Origin: Xestospongia bergquistia
Taxonomy: Eukaryota > Porifera > Demospongiae > Haplosclerida > Petrosiidae
Direction of reading: 5' to 3'
Assembly: GCA_963965975.1 (NCBI GenBank)
Contig: OZ014421.1
Location: 1,183,001 to 1,247,000 of the forward strand
Length of the DNA stretch: 64,000 bases
The notes below the pieces were generated by a model. The model did not search any database. It had not been told where the DNA came from and saw only the letters and a program-made list of their open reading frames with translations. The position numbers and the translations under genes are program-made. How positions within the stretch are numbered: the first letter of the stretch is position 1; each line of letters starts with the position of its first letter. This document shows positions 34,841-48,064 of this stretch, piece after piece.

Positions 34841-36225
34841 ATATATTTATTAATTTTTCAAAAGTTAAGCAAGTGCTATTGTGGTTGATACCTGTAGCTT
34901 AAGATGATAACATGACAATGACATCAAATGTTATTGAGGTTGTTTAAAATGTTGAGATGTATGTAAAATGTATTTGAAGTTGTTTATGATGATATATCAT
35001 GACAACAAATGTTACAGAGATTTCTCAAGACAACTTTGTCATCAAGTGCTATTGAGGTGTCTTGAAAACAAGGTAATTGTGAAAACTACAGAAAATCAAA
35101 TAAACGTCCTTGAATGTATGTAGTGCTGAGTATAATAAACTAACTAAAATGCACATAAAGGAGCACTCCTGTATATATAAATAAAATGAAACTTTAGGTT
35201 TACATAATATCTTAAAGCTGTTAAAATAAATAAAGTGTTTTAACAGATACATGAATATTTTGGTTGCTAAAACATTACGAAAGAAATTATACATGAAAAC
35301 TTTTTTTGAATGTAAAGTAATAGACACTTATTGTATATTATTACAGCAATAGCTAAAAGAGAAGTTGAACCTAACATTCAAGATGTCCTTATCAAACTCC
35401 CACTATAAGAGATACTATTATCAAATTTTTACTTCATTGATACTGTGGTATGACTTACAGAAGATGGGGAAGAAGACTTATCAAATGGTACTGAGCTTAT
35501 TATGAGGGTTACTCTGGTATTGGTGAATTAAATCAAAGGGTAATAAGCCAATTATCTCTGCTTGTCAAAAATACTCAATATTTAAGTATTACATCACTTA
35601 TTTATACATCCAACTCATATGGATCAGAGTAGAATAAAACATCAATAACCAAATTTTTAATGGAACCGCATGAAAGTACAATGTTCTTTGTACCTTGTGC
35701 TATGCTAACATATGATACCAGCTTGTACATCTTGTTCTGCATTATTGACTTAAGAGTATTATGGATACTTGATGACTAATTTTCTTGTGTACACTAAATG
35801 ATTGACCTCCAAACATAAATCTGAATTTTCAAATCCTTAATTTTTATTTTTTGTAATCTAAATTTCTGAAAGGGAAACTCTCCAAAATCAGTCACTAACT
35901 TGTGAGACCACAGCTGATTGAACTTGTGTCTTCATAGTGACAGAATGAATGCTGTACTCAACATCTCACAATGAGATTAGATAACTATCAATTGATATGA
36001 GTAGACTCTTGACTAATTAGTTAACATTGTAGGTGCTTACAAAACTCAAGTTTAAATGATTGTACACTATGTACTAGATAATCATTTAAAGATCTCCCAC
36101 TGGGAAACTTTATAACTACATTTTCTAAATCAAAAACGACAATTTATTAATCATATTGTTTATACTCTGTACCCAGTACTAATTATACATCCTTATGTAT
36201 CATATTATATTATGGAGTGTTATTT

Positions 36226-36368
36226 GCATACAGTTGCCATGAATAGTTGTGAATATATAGCAACTGTATGTATACAAAACTATTTGTTCATATATTTTCA
36301 ACAGTGGTCCCTTTTCACAAATCAGATCACATTTGTTTGCCAGAAGTGGTCCCTTATTGCAAATCAGA
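36226..36368. mobile_element. Palindromic TA-flanked MITE, copy 2 (right half only)
   Basis: Starts inside the central hairpin (cagttgccatgaatagttg) and runs to the right end (cttattgcaaatcag). The left half is absent. Confidence 0.65.
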
Positions 36369-37233
36369 ATATATAACAGAAACAAAATCTCTTTCTTTAC
36401 TCTTTTAATTGTTTTTCAGTTTTATTATCTATTAGTTACCGTAATAACCACATGGTATTTAGATTGTAATACAGGAGATAAGGGGTTAAATATAGCTTAC
36501 ATGACTCTGTCATTATAGTGGGACAGGCAGGAAGTAATTATGTTATAAGATATCTAACAAATCCATCAAATACTTTTGTGAATTTTGTGTTTTTTGACTT
36601 GTCATTTTTTCTACACTAGTTGACTCAACTTCAAACCAATTTCCTGAACAATAGAAATTAATTCTTCCAATTAATTTTTCACTCTCAATGACAATTATCT
36701 GAAATTATCTTTAGTGACAACTCCTAACCTTTTATTTATGAAAATACAATAACAAGAAGTATCACTAAATATCTTTAAAATATCTTTTGTTATTGTTGAT
36801 TATAAGGGGAAAAGATGACATGTACATGTATGCACTATCTGTAACACACAAGTAATCTATTAGTAGACTGAATATGATCACATTGTCCTGTGTCATGTGT
36901 CTTTTAAGATAAGCAACCACATATACATGCACTATATATTTGTAATTAATATTCTCAAATGATCTGAGATATATGTCAGAAACATTAACTGTTTTTATAA
37001 TAGTAGAAAAATAACTTTATAATTAAAACTCTTTAGCAAAACAATAACACAGCGAAAGTAACATCGTTTTACTTGAATAAGTCATATTATTGAACAAAAC
37101 TGTTTTATGAAATATGGAAATAGAACATTATAGTAATTGAATAAAAATGGTTAGGACAATGCAATTTCCTAAATGTTCTCATAACAATACTATTATATAA
37201 AAGAATATGAATTCATTGTCAGAATATGCAGCA

Positions 37234-40200
37234 CTAGTCAACTTGATCAAACAGTATTGATTCTCGTCTCATTTCCACTGACACCACTGACATAGAAGTT
37301 TTTCTTTCATCAACAGAGGACTCTGGATGCATCGAAGGAAGTTCTAAATCATTAGAACTAGAAGGTGGTGGAGGCTTCTTCAATATCTTTTTAACCTTTG
37401 TAATTGGTTGTTGCAAGGAAGACTTGAAGAGACAATCCCAGACATTATAGAACTTCAGACGATCCCAGACATGATAAAATATAATACCACTGAATACTAC
37501 AAATGATATTGATACTAAAACAATACTTGATTCTTTTCCTTTTGAATTGTCATTGTCATTTGAAGTTTGTACATTCATATAAGCCATAAACAAGAGGTTA
37601 AGAATGAAAAATTCTTCCAGACAAACCAAAGGAAAATGTTGATATATTCCCTTCAAAATAAGATACATGAAGACTATAATGATTAAAAACGATGTTAACA
37701 AATCTAAGCTTACAGTATTATCCTCAGCATATAGAGACACTGTCAGCGCTAAAACAACACGAACTAGGAGTAAAAATCCAGTCCAAAAACGACACTTGTC
37801 CTTATATGGGCCTCCATATGCATCAAAGAAAGGTTTCATATATGTTGACAACTTTTGGAAGTAGCACATGTATTTTGATAGAGGTCCTTCAAATAATGGT
37901 ATAGTAAGAAGGTAGAAGGTGTATGGAATAATAAGTAAAATGAGTACAGCTAGTGAGAACAGAAACAATGCTAGATGACAACCTTTTAAATAGTGGACAT
38001 TAGCATCAAAATACCACCTCAATAATGTGACAGTATTATTTTTATCATCAATACATGGAATTTTGATGACATAAAGAGCCTGAACAACAGTGCGTATTAG
38101 TTTTGTATAAGAGAGAAGGATCATAGTTGCTATGACTGGAATTATTTGTCTTCCAACAAGTCGAACCACTTTGCTAGAATATCGCAACAATATTATGATG
38201 AATAATAGAATTAACCAAACATAGGCTGGAAAGACAAACTGAAGCCATGCTTTGCTGCAAGAATCTATACCATTATAGAAACATGTGTTAATACCCAGAT
38301 CCAGATTGACCCAGGAAATGAACCAACTAAGAGAATTTTCATTGCCTTTATGAAAGAAGATGGGTTCATATATTTTGACAACATTAGCATAGAATATAAG
38401 CCCATTGATTGTACCCACAGACACTGTTAAGTTTAAAACAATGACGAAAACTACCAGTGCTATACCAGCTAAAGCAAATGGAATAACAAGAGCTATGTAG
38501 TTATTATTACATTCTTCACATTGATTGTAACCTAAAGTGAGACTAAATCCTTCAGAACATTGTCCACAGAGCATACCAGTTCGATTATTATCACATTGTC
38601 TATTAGAATCATTAAATGTAAAACTAGCGCTATCTTTTTTACAATGATTGAAGGGACAGCTACGATAAACAATAAGACATTTTAAATCGTTTACAAAACC
38701 AATCCACATATCACCATCTCTAGTTATCATTAGAGTTTTATTATCACAATTTATTTGACGTGAATTTAATTCAGATCTACAAACACAAGTACCATTTACT
38801 AATGGAAAACCATAAGGACAAGACTTAATAGAAACGTCAATAACTTTTGCATAAGTGTTGGGTAAATGTTCATTGTTTGAACTATTATGTGTAGCATAGA
38901 TTTGTGTTGTGTTCAATATAAGATTTGTTATTAACTTGAACGTTATATTAGTACAAGTAGCATTTAGTCTATTGTTTTTATATTGCAGAATGGATGAGTT
39001 ATCCACTAAATTTAATTCTATTACACCTTTTGTTAAGCCATGTTTTAGACCAACTGTAGCAAGTGATACATTGACGTCAACTCCAGGAGTTGCAAATTTA
39101 CTGATGCTTATAACAGAGCAATTTGGTTCAAGTGATTCACAAAAGCATACCTGAATAGGATCTGATGATATTACTGATAGACCTGTTTGTTGAGAATAAT
39201 TAAATAGCTGATCAAAATAAAGTGTACCCATACAATCATCAATTTTACCACCATATAGGACATCACCAGATATGTCAGCTGTATTGTTGACAAAATATAA
39301 CACTGTTTTAATATCATTAGGATCATGATGAGGAATAACTTTAAAGGAACAGTCTGTGCTGGTGTCTACACCAAGAATTTGTTTTACAAAGATTCCTCCA
39401 CCTGATTCACTGGCATGATTATTGATAAATGATACGTTTGCATTTTGATTTAGTATTATCTGGGAAGAATAATATAAAGCAATGCCTCCACCATAAAGAC
39501 CTGAATTGTTTACAAACATATTATGCCCATTAAATGTTATTAGACTATTTTCACCAACTAAACCAGTTGTGTTATGATTATCTACTTCAATTTCATCAAA
39601 TGTAATATCATTAACATTGATTAATACCACAGCAGATCGATATCTTTTTTGATATTCATCAAGGTTATTGATTACTTTATTGTAATGAAATGAAACATTT
39701 GTGAAATGAAAGCTACTTGTTGAAGTTAGTCGGTAAGATTGAAGAACCAAACCTGATGCAATATATGCAGTATTGTTGGATATAATGCAGTTACTGAACT
39801 CAATGCTACTACTTTCTCCATAAAAATATGTACAAACCCCTCCTCCATAATACTTAGCACGGTTATAATTTACAGTGCAGCTAATAAACGTAATGTTACC
39901 ACTTTCTGAGTACAAATCAATGTACACTCCTCCTCCATTAGACCGAGCCATATTATTGTAAATTTTTAAGTTACTAAAATCAATATTTCCATTCCCACTC
40001 AAATCAATATGCAATCCTCCTCCATACCAAGCAGTATTGTTGTGTATAGTGCAGTTACTAAACACAATACTGCCATTACCATATGAATAAACTTCCACTC
40101 CTCCTCCAGACCAAGCAGTATTGTTAGATATCGTGCATTTACTAATCTCAATACTACCACCTCCATGCAAGGTAATATCCACTCCTCCTCCATTCCAACC

Positions 40201-40995
40201 ATTACTGTGCGAAAATATACTACTTTCAATGAATACATCAGCTACATTATCATAACCACCATATAAATACATACCATATCCAAAACCTAGTGTAAAATTT
40301 GATTTTAAAATGATAATTTTAAAGAATCTATTAATCTGATCATCATAGACAAGTAATACATTGTGTGAATAAGTCCCCAGATATCCATTATTAGCAAATG
40401 AAGAATCAACAATTAGCACATCATAAACATTGTAAAGAATGATTCCATCACCTGAACTATTCTGGACTGATACACATTCTAAATTGACACTGTCAACGTC
40501 AACAAAGTATAAGCTAACTATAAAATATGGATGCCAATAAAACCCACAGAAATTGTATTCTTGGTCACTGTTATAATTATAGAAACCACAATTGGCTACT
40601 GTTAATGATTTAATAGTAATATTTCTGCTACTACTAAATCGTATACCAGTTGTGTTGCTATCACTACACCTTATTACTGAGGTAGATTGCATAACTGTCT
40701 CATGGAAGCCTTGTTCTATATGACCCAGTCCCTGTAGAGTTATATTACTTACATTGCTGATATTTAATATACCTTGTAGAGTATGAGTTCCATTTAGGAA
40801 GTAGAAGATGGTATCATCAGTGAAGTAAAACGAATAATCAGCAAGATAGTAGGAGAGATTGTAACAAGAAGTATTAGCAGAAGGACAATCTTCTCCATTA
40901 GGAGCTGCAGAGACATAATACTCAGAAGCAGTAACATATCCACTGTAGATATACAGTATAACTGATGTTATATAGTAGATATGACACCAGTTCAT
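37234..40995 (-). CDS. Beta-helix multi-pass membrane protein, copy D (intact)
   Basis: Single exon, 1253 aa from the ATG at 40995 (leader MNWCHIYYITSVILYIYSGY). The layout is as in C: signal peptide, SEYYVSAAPNGEDCPSANTS, beta-helix with five GGG turns (NGWNGGG, AWSGGG, AWYGGG, ARSNGGG, AKYYGGG) over residues ~255-400, the two wide repeats, a TGLSVISSDP domain, and a stalk with CGQCSEGFSLTLGYNQCEEC. The membrane region starts ~834 and the tail ends MRRESILFDQVD. It differs from C throughout the ectodomain but is highly similar in the membrane region (for example FFDAYGGPYKDKCRFWTGF), so it is an older duplicate than A/C. No stops or frameshifts. Function is inferred as for C. Confidence 0.9.
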   Translation of the reverse strand: MNWCHIYYITSVILYIYSGYVTASEYYVSAAPNGEDCPSANTSCYNLSYYLADYSFYFTDDTIFYFLNGTHTLQGILNISNVSNITLQGLGHIEQGFHETVMQSTSVIRCSDSNTTGIRFSSSRNITIKSLTVANCGFYNYNSDQEYNFCGFYWHPYFIVSLYFVDVDSVNLECVSVQNSSGDGIILYNVYDVLIVDSSFANNGYLGTYSHNVLLVYDDQINRFFKIIILKSNFTLGFGYGMYLYGGYDNVADVFIESSIFSHSNGWNGGGVDITLHGGGSIEISKCTISNNTAWSGGGVEVYSYGNGSIVFSNCTIHNNTAWYGGGLHIDLSGNGNIDFSNLKIYNNMARSNGGGVYIDLYSESGNITFISCTVNYNRAKYYGGGVCTYFYGESSSIEFSNCIISNNTAYIASGLVLQSYRLTSTSSFHFTNVSFHYNKVINNLDEYQKRYRSAVVLINVNDITFDEIEVDNHNTTGLVGENSLITFNGHNMFVNNSGLYGGGIALYYSSQIILNQNANVSFINNHASESGGGIFVKQILGVDTSTDCSFKVIPHHDPNDIKTVLYFVNNTADISGDVLYGGKIDDCMGTLYFDQLFNYSQQTGLSVISSDPIQVCFCESLEPNCSVISISKFATPGVDVNVSLATVGLKHGLTKGVIELNLVDNSSILQYKNNRLNATCTNITFKLITNLILNTTQIYATHNSSNNEHLPNTYAKVIDVSIKSCPYGFPLVNGTCVCRSELNSRQINCDNKTLMITRDGDMWIGFVNDLKCLIVYRSCPFNHCKKDSASFTFNDSNRQCDNNRTGMLCGQCSEGFSLTLGYNQCEECNNNYIALVIPFALAGIALVVFVIVLNLTVSVGTINGLIFYANVVKIYEPIFFHKGNENSLSWFISWVNLDLGINTCFYNGIDSCSKAWLQFVFPAYVWLILLFIIILLRYSSKVVRLVGRQIIPVIATMILLSYTKLIRTVVQALYVIKIPCIDDKNNTVTLLRWYFDANVHYLKGCHLALFLFSLAVLILLIIPYTFYLLTIPLFEGPLSKYMCYFQKLSTYMKPFFDAYGGPYKDKCRFWTGFLLLVRVVLALTVSLYAEDNTVSLDLLTSFLIIIVFMYLILKGIYQHFPLVCLEEFFILNLLFMAYMNVQTSNDNDNSKGKESSIVLVSISFVVFSGIIFYHVWDRLKFYNVWDCLFKSSLQQPITKVKKILKKPPPPSSSNDLELPSMHPESSVDERKTSMSVVSVEMRRESILFDQVD

Positions 40996-41112
40996 GACGG
41001 TAGCGGACGATGAACGAAACAATATATATGACTTGTAGTTTTCGTCAAAAGTTAACTTCTACAAGATCTAGATTTTGTTAAAACAGGTGTTAAGTAAAAA
41101 TCGATTGTTATT

Positions 41113-41146
41113 CCAAATTGATCGTTTGGGACAACCTTTTATAAAA
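41113..41146 (-). promoter_or_regulatory. Conserved core promoter block of gene D
   Basis: The plus strand reads ccaaattgatcgtttggg then acaaccttttataaaa. It is slightly diverged from the A/C version but collinear, with TTTTATAAAAGG about 145 bp before the ATG. Confidence 0.55.
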
Positions 41147-41208
41147 ACACACACTAGACGTCAATCTTATCTATACAATTAATGACTACTTCGAAGTTTG
41201 AAGAACAG

Positions 41209-41214
41209 CACGTG
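41209..41214. promoter_or_regulatory. CACGTG E-box upstream of gene D
   Basis: In the context gaagaacagcacgtgacgg, almost the same as upstream of gene G (gaagaagggcacgtgacag). Confidence 0.45.
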
Positions 41215-41279
41215 ACGGTAGCATCATTTAGAATAATTTCTTTTCCTACCGAAAATAACTTCATCGTCTTATTAGTAAA

Positions 41280-44200
41280 AACCATATAATTATATCAGTG
41301 GAGCATTACTGCATGTTTCTGTATGTTTTATTAGGTATATGAGACTAGAAGAATATGACACTAGAACGAAATTTGTCTGTACATCTGACAACAAGAGACT
41401 AAGCTTCAACTACTACAGCATACGGTCAACCAAAACGTTATAATATTATACTTTTATATAATATTGCATTAAGGGGATTTTTAAATCAAAATTTTGCGAT
41501 TCAAAGCTTTCATGCACAGACTGTAGCATTTTCTTATTGTATTATTATAAACAAAATAATAGATGTTGACGTAAGTTCTAAATATATACCAGCCACTTAT
41601 TTATTTACTATATAGAGGAGAAAACTTTATAACTATATATTTCTATGCTAAATGACCAATTTATTAATCATGAAGTTTGTACACCCACTGTTTATCACCA
41701 ATGTTGTTTTATTATTAACTGTAAAGAATTGTTTAGGTAATGTTTCTGTTGTGATAAGCAGAGTAGAGTAAAAGGTGACCTATACGCTATTGTAGCTGTC
41801 AAGTGATCTGTCACAAGATGTATGTAAACATTAACTGTTTATTATAATAGAAATGATAACTTTATTATTAATATACTCACTAGCTAACAATAACACAGTA
41901 AATGGAACATTGTATAAAATAATTGTTAAGACAATACAATTATCTTATTATTCTTACTACACTACTATTATATATAAGATATAACAATTATATGAATGAT
42001 ATGTAATCAGCAAATGTTAATCTGGTGCTATTGTGATACCTGTACCAACAAAGTCATCTAGTGCTATAGATGTAGTTCAAAAATGCAACATGATTGTGAC
42101 ATCTATAGGAATCAGGTAATCACAATGGAATACATGTAGTCCAGAATAATATTAACCAATTAATAATTAACATTAAGGAGTGCTCTATATATGTAAGCAA
42201 ATAAAAATTCCACAGTAGTATAAGTGAAGCTAAAGTTTATGAAGCTTAGAGTATCTTATTTGTAGTAGAAAAAACTATACAACTATATTTCTAAACTCAA
42301 TGAACAATTTATTAATCGTGTAGTTTGTACATACTAATCATACATGATGTTGTACCATATTATTGATTGTGATCACATTAAGAGATTGTTTTGTGTCATG
42401 TGTCTGTTATGATAAGCAGTCATATGATGAATATAGAGTAAGAGGTGACCTTTACAGTATTTGTAATTGTCAAGTGATCTGTCAGTAGATGTACGTAAAC
42501 ATAAACAGTTTGTTATAATAGAAAATGTAAATTTATATAATTGATATAATAACTAGCTATGATAACACAGTAAATGAAACATTGTATATTGAGACAATAG
42601 TCATCTTATTATTTTTATTACATTATTATTATATACAAGACATAACAATTATATGAATGATATGTAATCAATAATTGCTAATGCAGTGTTATTATGATAC
42701 CTGTAGCTAAAGAATATGACATAATAATGACATCAAATGTTATTGAAATTGCTTAAGAAGATGAGTTCATGATGACAGCAAGTGCTATCAAGGTTGCTTA
42801 TGTGCTATTAATGTACTTCAAAGATACAAGACAATATAGACATCTACAGAAAATCAGGCAAACATCATAGAATACATGTAGTGTAGAATAACATAAACCA
42901 ATTAATAATGCACATTAAGGAGCAGTCCCATATATCTTAATAAAAGGAAACTTCACATTTACATATTATCTAAAAGCTGTCAAAATAAATTGTTTTATCT
43001 AATACATCACTGAATCCCTACAAAATATGAATATATTGAAGCATATGTATTGCTTAATCAATTCTTCTTAATCAACTCTGGCCACACCTATGTCATCATG
43101 TTGATATGAAAATGTAACATAAACAGGATGTAACTCTGTTATATGAATGTATTATCACTGGAACTTAGCAGATACATATCTTCCTTCTATCTTAACATTG
43201 TAGACCTGTGTGATAAGAATATATTAGTATTACAAACTTAAATACATCATCAATTACCAGTATTACTGCCTCAGATTCTTGGACTACTAACTTGTAATGA
43301 ACTCCATAGTAACAGCTTTGGCCTAAATCAATAATGGACTAATAATAAAACATTATGTTGTTTATTTTATGCTAAATAAGTTTGCTAAATGCAACCAGTA
43401 CAAACATATATTGATAAAATAAACCAATCATTGTTTAAAGTAATACATTAGACTACTAACTTACTTGTAATGAACTCCATAGCTCTGGTCTATATTAATA
43501 ATGAGCTAATAATCAAAACAATATGATGTTTACTTTTTACATAAAATAAGTTTGCTAAATGCAACTTGTACCATCATATATTGATTAAACCAACTAACTA
43601 ATTAATAAAGTGATATATATATATATATATACATATATAGTTTTTCCACCCACTACTAATAATACATGGTTTATGTATTAGCATCAGGTTATAATCACAT
43701 TAAACTAATGTTCTTATATGTACTGTCCGTAGTGATAAGCAGTATATCAGTCACATTTGCAATAGAGTACAGTTAAAGTATATTATATATAGTGTGTACT
43801 TTAATAATAACCTAATTAGGAAATCAAAAACTTGTGTGTTATGTTTCTAATCAATAAACCACAATAGTTACAATATAGTCCATTAGTTAGTAAACTAACT
43901 AACAAGTTAAAGTTTATTATGGAGTATGTAGTTCAATGTTAAAAAAAAACAGGAAATGAAATCCAATTTAATTACAAAGTTGAAGTAGATAATGTTTTTT
44001 TTATAGTTCAAAATAAACTAATTAGGAGTATGAGGAAGTAAGTGCAATAATTATCATAAAATCAATTAATTAACTAGCAAGTTTGTGTACTACCGGTATA
44101 TAGTTCAATGATAAAGCAATAAGGAAATGAAATCCAATTTTATTAAAAAATTGTACAGAATAGGTTTTGTCTAGTTCAAAAAAAAAGAATTATGAAGTCA

Positions 44201-44848
44201 CTAGACTAGTATGTAGTCAAATAATCGTCATAAAGTCAATTAAAGAAGAAAATACTATTATTAATTAAAAAACATGTACTTTAATAATAAACTAGTTATG
44301 TTACTGTATAGACGTGTTATTGTATATATAATTATTATATATATAGACATGCTATGTTATTGTATAGTCAACTAGTCATAAAACTAATGTAAGAAGATAA
44401 AATGTTTGAGCAGTTGTCATTGGTAAACTAATTTGGAAACCAAAACTTAACTATTCCACAGTTCAATAGCTATTTTTCTTGATCCTATTGATGGTTAATG
44501 TCTTTAAAAATAAAATTAATGTTAAAAATATATATATAAATACTTTCATTTTATTTGTTGAGAAGACTCTTATACAATGTTGGGCAAGAAGACTTATAAA
44601 GAAAGTTGTGGCTATTATAATCAAAAAGAAAATACAAAAGATACCCAGTAGGAAATGACTTCTTCTCTATTTGTAATATCAGGTGATCTGTCCTTAGATT
44701 GTATTTAAATATTACCTGTTTGTTATAATAGAAAAGGTGACTTCATAATTAATACTTATTAACAAACAATAACACAGTGAATGTAATATTGTTATAATTA
44801 AGTCAATTATTAAAACAATACATATAATCAGCAACAGCTTCAGCAGCA
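41280..44848. repeat. Intergenic between D and E, no gene; repeat units plus the second segmental duplicate
   Basis: Common units occur at about 41690-42020 and 42310-42670, the first very close to 8541-8760 and 24220-24420. The stretch 42000-44260 parallels 8740-10250. AT microsatellites lie at 43613-43631 and near 44330. The stretch 44260-44850 is a worn unit leading to pseudogene E. No coding signal on either strand. Confidence 0.6.
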
Positions 44849-47800
44849 CTAGTCATCTTGATCAAACAATATTGATTCTCGTTCCATTTCCATTGACACC
44901 ACTGACATTGAAAAACATCTCCTTTTAACATCAGGTGATCCAGGATGTATTAAAAGAAGTTCAATATCATTTGAACTAGAATATGGTGGAGGCTTTTTGA
45001 AAATATTCATGACTTTTGTAATTGGTTGTTGCATATGAGATTTTGAGAGATGATCCCAAACATGATAGAGTATAATACAACAAATGATGTTGATATTAAT
45101 ACAACAGAATACAACAAATGATGTTGATATTAAAGCAATACTTGACACTTGTCCTTTTGAATTGTCATTTTCATTTGAAGTTTGTACATTGAAATAAACC
45201 ATAAACATGAGGTTAAGAATGAAAAATTCTTCCAGACAGCCCATAGAAAAATGTCGATATATTTCCTTTAAAATGTAATGCATGAAGATAACGACAATTA
45301 GAAGAGAAGTTAACACATCCAAACTGGTAGTAGCATCAGGATTTCAAGACACAACCAGTGCTAAGATTACACGAATAAGGAGTAAGAATCCAGTTCAGAA
45401 ACGATACTTGTCCTTATATGGACCTCCATATGCATCGAAGAAAGGTTTTATATATATTGACAACTTTTGGCAGCAACATATGTACTTAGATAGAAGTCCT
45501 TCAAATAATGGTATAGTAAGAAGGTAGAAGGTGTATGGAATAATAAAGTAAAATGAGTACATCAACTGAGAACAGGATTAGTTGTATATGACAACCTCTT
45601 ACGTATTGGACAATAGCATCAATGTACCACCTAAGTAATATGACAGTATTACTCTTATCATCAGTACATGAAATTTCGGTGGAATGAAGAGCCTGGAAAA
45701 CAGTGCTTATCAGTTTAGTTTAAGAAAGAAGGATCATAGTAGCTAAGACTAGAATTACTTGTCTGCCAACAAGTTGCACTACTTATTGTAATAATACTAT
45801 AATAAATATTACAATAAACCAAACATATGCTGGAAAGACAAACTGAAGCCACATTTTATTGCATGAATCATGTTATGATAAAAACAAGTCTTAATACCTA
45901 GATCTAAATTGATCCAGGAAATGAACTGTGTAAGAACATTTTCAGGGGGTATAGAAAAGAAGATGGGTTCATACATTTTGACAACATTAGCATAGAATAT
46001 AAGACCATTGATTGTACCGACAGACACAGTTAAGTTCAAAGTAATGATAAAAGCTACCAGTGCTATACCAGCTAAAGCAAATGGAATTATAAGACCTATG
46101 TAGATATTAGTACATTGTTCACATTGATTGGAACCTAACATGAGACTGGATCCTTCAGCACATTGTCCGCAGAGTATGCCAGATTGATTGTAAAGATATT
46201 ATTTGCTGGGATAGTGAAGCGTAAAACTTATATTACTGTTATTACAATAATGGAAGGGGCAGTGAGAATAAGACAGTCTGAGTCATTTTTATAGCCAATC
46301 CACATATCACCATCTCTAGTTATAATTTGAGTGTTAATATCCCAAGTTATGGAAGCTGAATTTAATTCAGGTCTGCAAACACGAGTGCCATTTACTAATG
46401 GAAAACCATTATGACAGGGGTTGATAGTAACTTTAGCATAAGGGTCACATACAGGTTCACTGATTGAACTATTAAGTGTAGCATAGAATTGTGTTGTGTT
46501 CAATGAAAACTTTGTTCTTAATTTCAAAGTTATGTTAGTACAAATTACAATTAGTCTGTTGTTATTATATTGAACAATAGATGAATTATCTGATGAGCTC
46601 AATTTTATCACACCTTGTGTTAAACCATCTAAAGTACCTACTGTAGCTAGTGATATATTGATATCAATTCCAGGTGATGTATATATACTGATGTTTGTAA
46701 TAGAGCAATTTTGTCTGCTTGTTTCACAAAAACTCACTTGAATAGGATCTGATGATACTACTGATAGACCTGTCTGTTGAGGATAGTGAAATAGGTGATC
46801 AAAGTAAAGTGTACTTGGACAATCATCAATTTTACACCATATAGGACGTCACCATTAATAATTGTGACTAATCATATAAAGCGATACCTCCACCATAAAT
46901 CCCTGAATTGTTTACAAACATGTTATGTTTATCAAATGTTATTAGACTATTATTCCCAAGTAAACCAGTTGTGTTGTGATTACTAACTTCAAGTTGAGTA
47001 GATGTAACATTAGCAATATTTAACAATGTGATAACAGATCGATGTCCATTTTGTTGTGCAACTGGCCTATTAAATACTTTATTGAAAAGAAATGAAACAT
47101 TTGTGAAATGAAAGCTAGTTGTTGAAGTTGATCAGAAAGAACGAAGCACTAAGTACAATACTACTTTTCCCATATGATGCAATATAAATTCCTCCTCCAA
47201 ACTTAGCAAATATTATTGGATATAGTGCAGCTACTAACCTCAATATTACCTCCTCCATGCAGAACAATTTTCACTTGTACTCCATATTGACCAATATTAC
47301 TTGAAAACATACTATTATCAATCAGTACATCAGGTTCATTATCAGGTTCATTATTATAATCACACCACAAATATATGCCATTTCCTAAGCCTAATGAAAA
47401 ATTTGATTTTACAATTTTAACTTGGGGTTGTCTTCTAAGTGGGTCAGCATAGGCAATTAATGCATTGCCTGAAAACAGCTCATGAGGTCCATTATTAGCA
47501 AATGAGGAAATAGCAATTAACACATCATAAGCATTATGAAGAACGAGTCCATGATTTGAATTATTTTGGACTGAGACACACTCTACTGTTACATTATCAA
47601 TGTCATCAAAGTATAGGCTAACTCTATAATCTCGATACCAGGTAAATCCACAGTTTGCTATTGTTAACATTTTCAACTCAATTTCAGTACTACTAGTAAA
47701 TTGTATACCAGTTCTGTGCTTATCACTACACCTTATTACTGATGTAGATTGCATAACTGTTTCATGGGATCCTTGTTCTATATGACCCAGTCCCTGTAGA

Positions 47801-48054
47801 GTTATATTACTTACATTGCTGATATTTAATATACCTTGTAGAGTATGAGTTCCCTCTAGGAAGTAGAAGATTGTATCATCAGTGAAGAAAGATATATTAC
47901 TAGCAGTATAGTAGGAGATGTCATGACAAGGTAGATCAGTAGAAGGACAAGATTCTCCATTAGGAGCTGCAGAGACATAATACTCAGAAGCAGTAACATA
48001 TCCACTGTAGATATACAGTATAACTGATGTTATATAATAGATATGACACCAGCA
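44849..48054 (-). pseudogene. Beta-helix multi-pass membrane protein, copy E, heavily decayed
   Basis: Family homology runs from the leader (WCHIYYITSVILYIYSGY, ending at 48054) to the tail MERESILFDQDD. The start codon is lost: where other copies have ATGAGC this one has TTTTGC, and homology to their 5' flank stops there. In-frame stops include TGA near 45343 and a Trp-to-TGA in the RFWTG motif. Frameshifts include an extra A near 45546 and small deletions near 45790 and 46265. About 1 kb of coils and ectodomain is deleted around 46850-47200. A short tandem duplication (acaacaaatgatgttgatatta twice) lies at 45077-45133. Remaining open pieces are 44849-45322, 45809-46141, 46228-46737 and 47203-48054. 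Clearly non-functional and older than the damage in A and B. Confidence 0.93.
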
Positions 48055-48064
48055 AAACCACAAT

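Larger units (their letters stand above)
33846..37233. other. Intergenic between C and D, no intact gene
   Basis: Contains 3'-flank units (about 33930-34240 and 36870-37220), two copies of the TA-flanked palindromic MITE (listed separately) and, at 36390-36720, a block shared with 12600-12990. The stretch 35340-35800 is comparatively unique. At 35345 a splice-acceptor-like ttattacag is followed by a short coding-like stretch (AIAKREVEPNIQDVLIKLPL, then stop), which is too short to call. Otherwise I see no coding signal. Confidence 0.55.

Noticed and set aside
35049-35327. Minus-strand 92-codon open frame
   Set aside because: It starts at a non-ATG codon, is Phe/Lys rich from AT-rich sequence, and is not kept in the related stretches at 8900-9250 and 42780-43050.
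36200-36518. Short open frames on both strands
   Set aside because: They fall inside the palindromic MITE copy and read through its hairpin. The same region is closed in the other copies.
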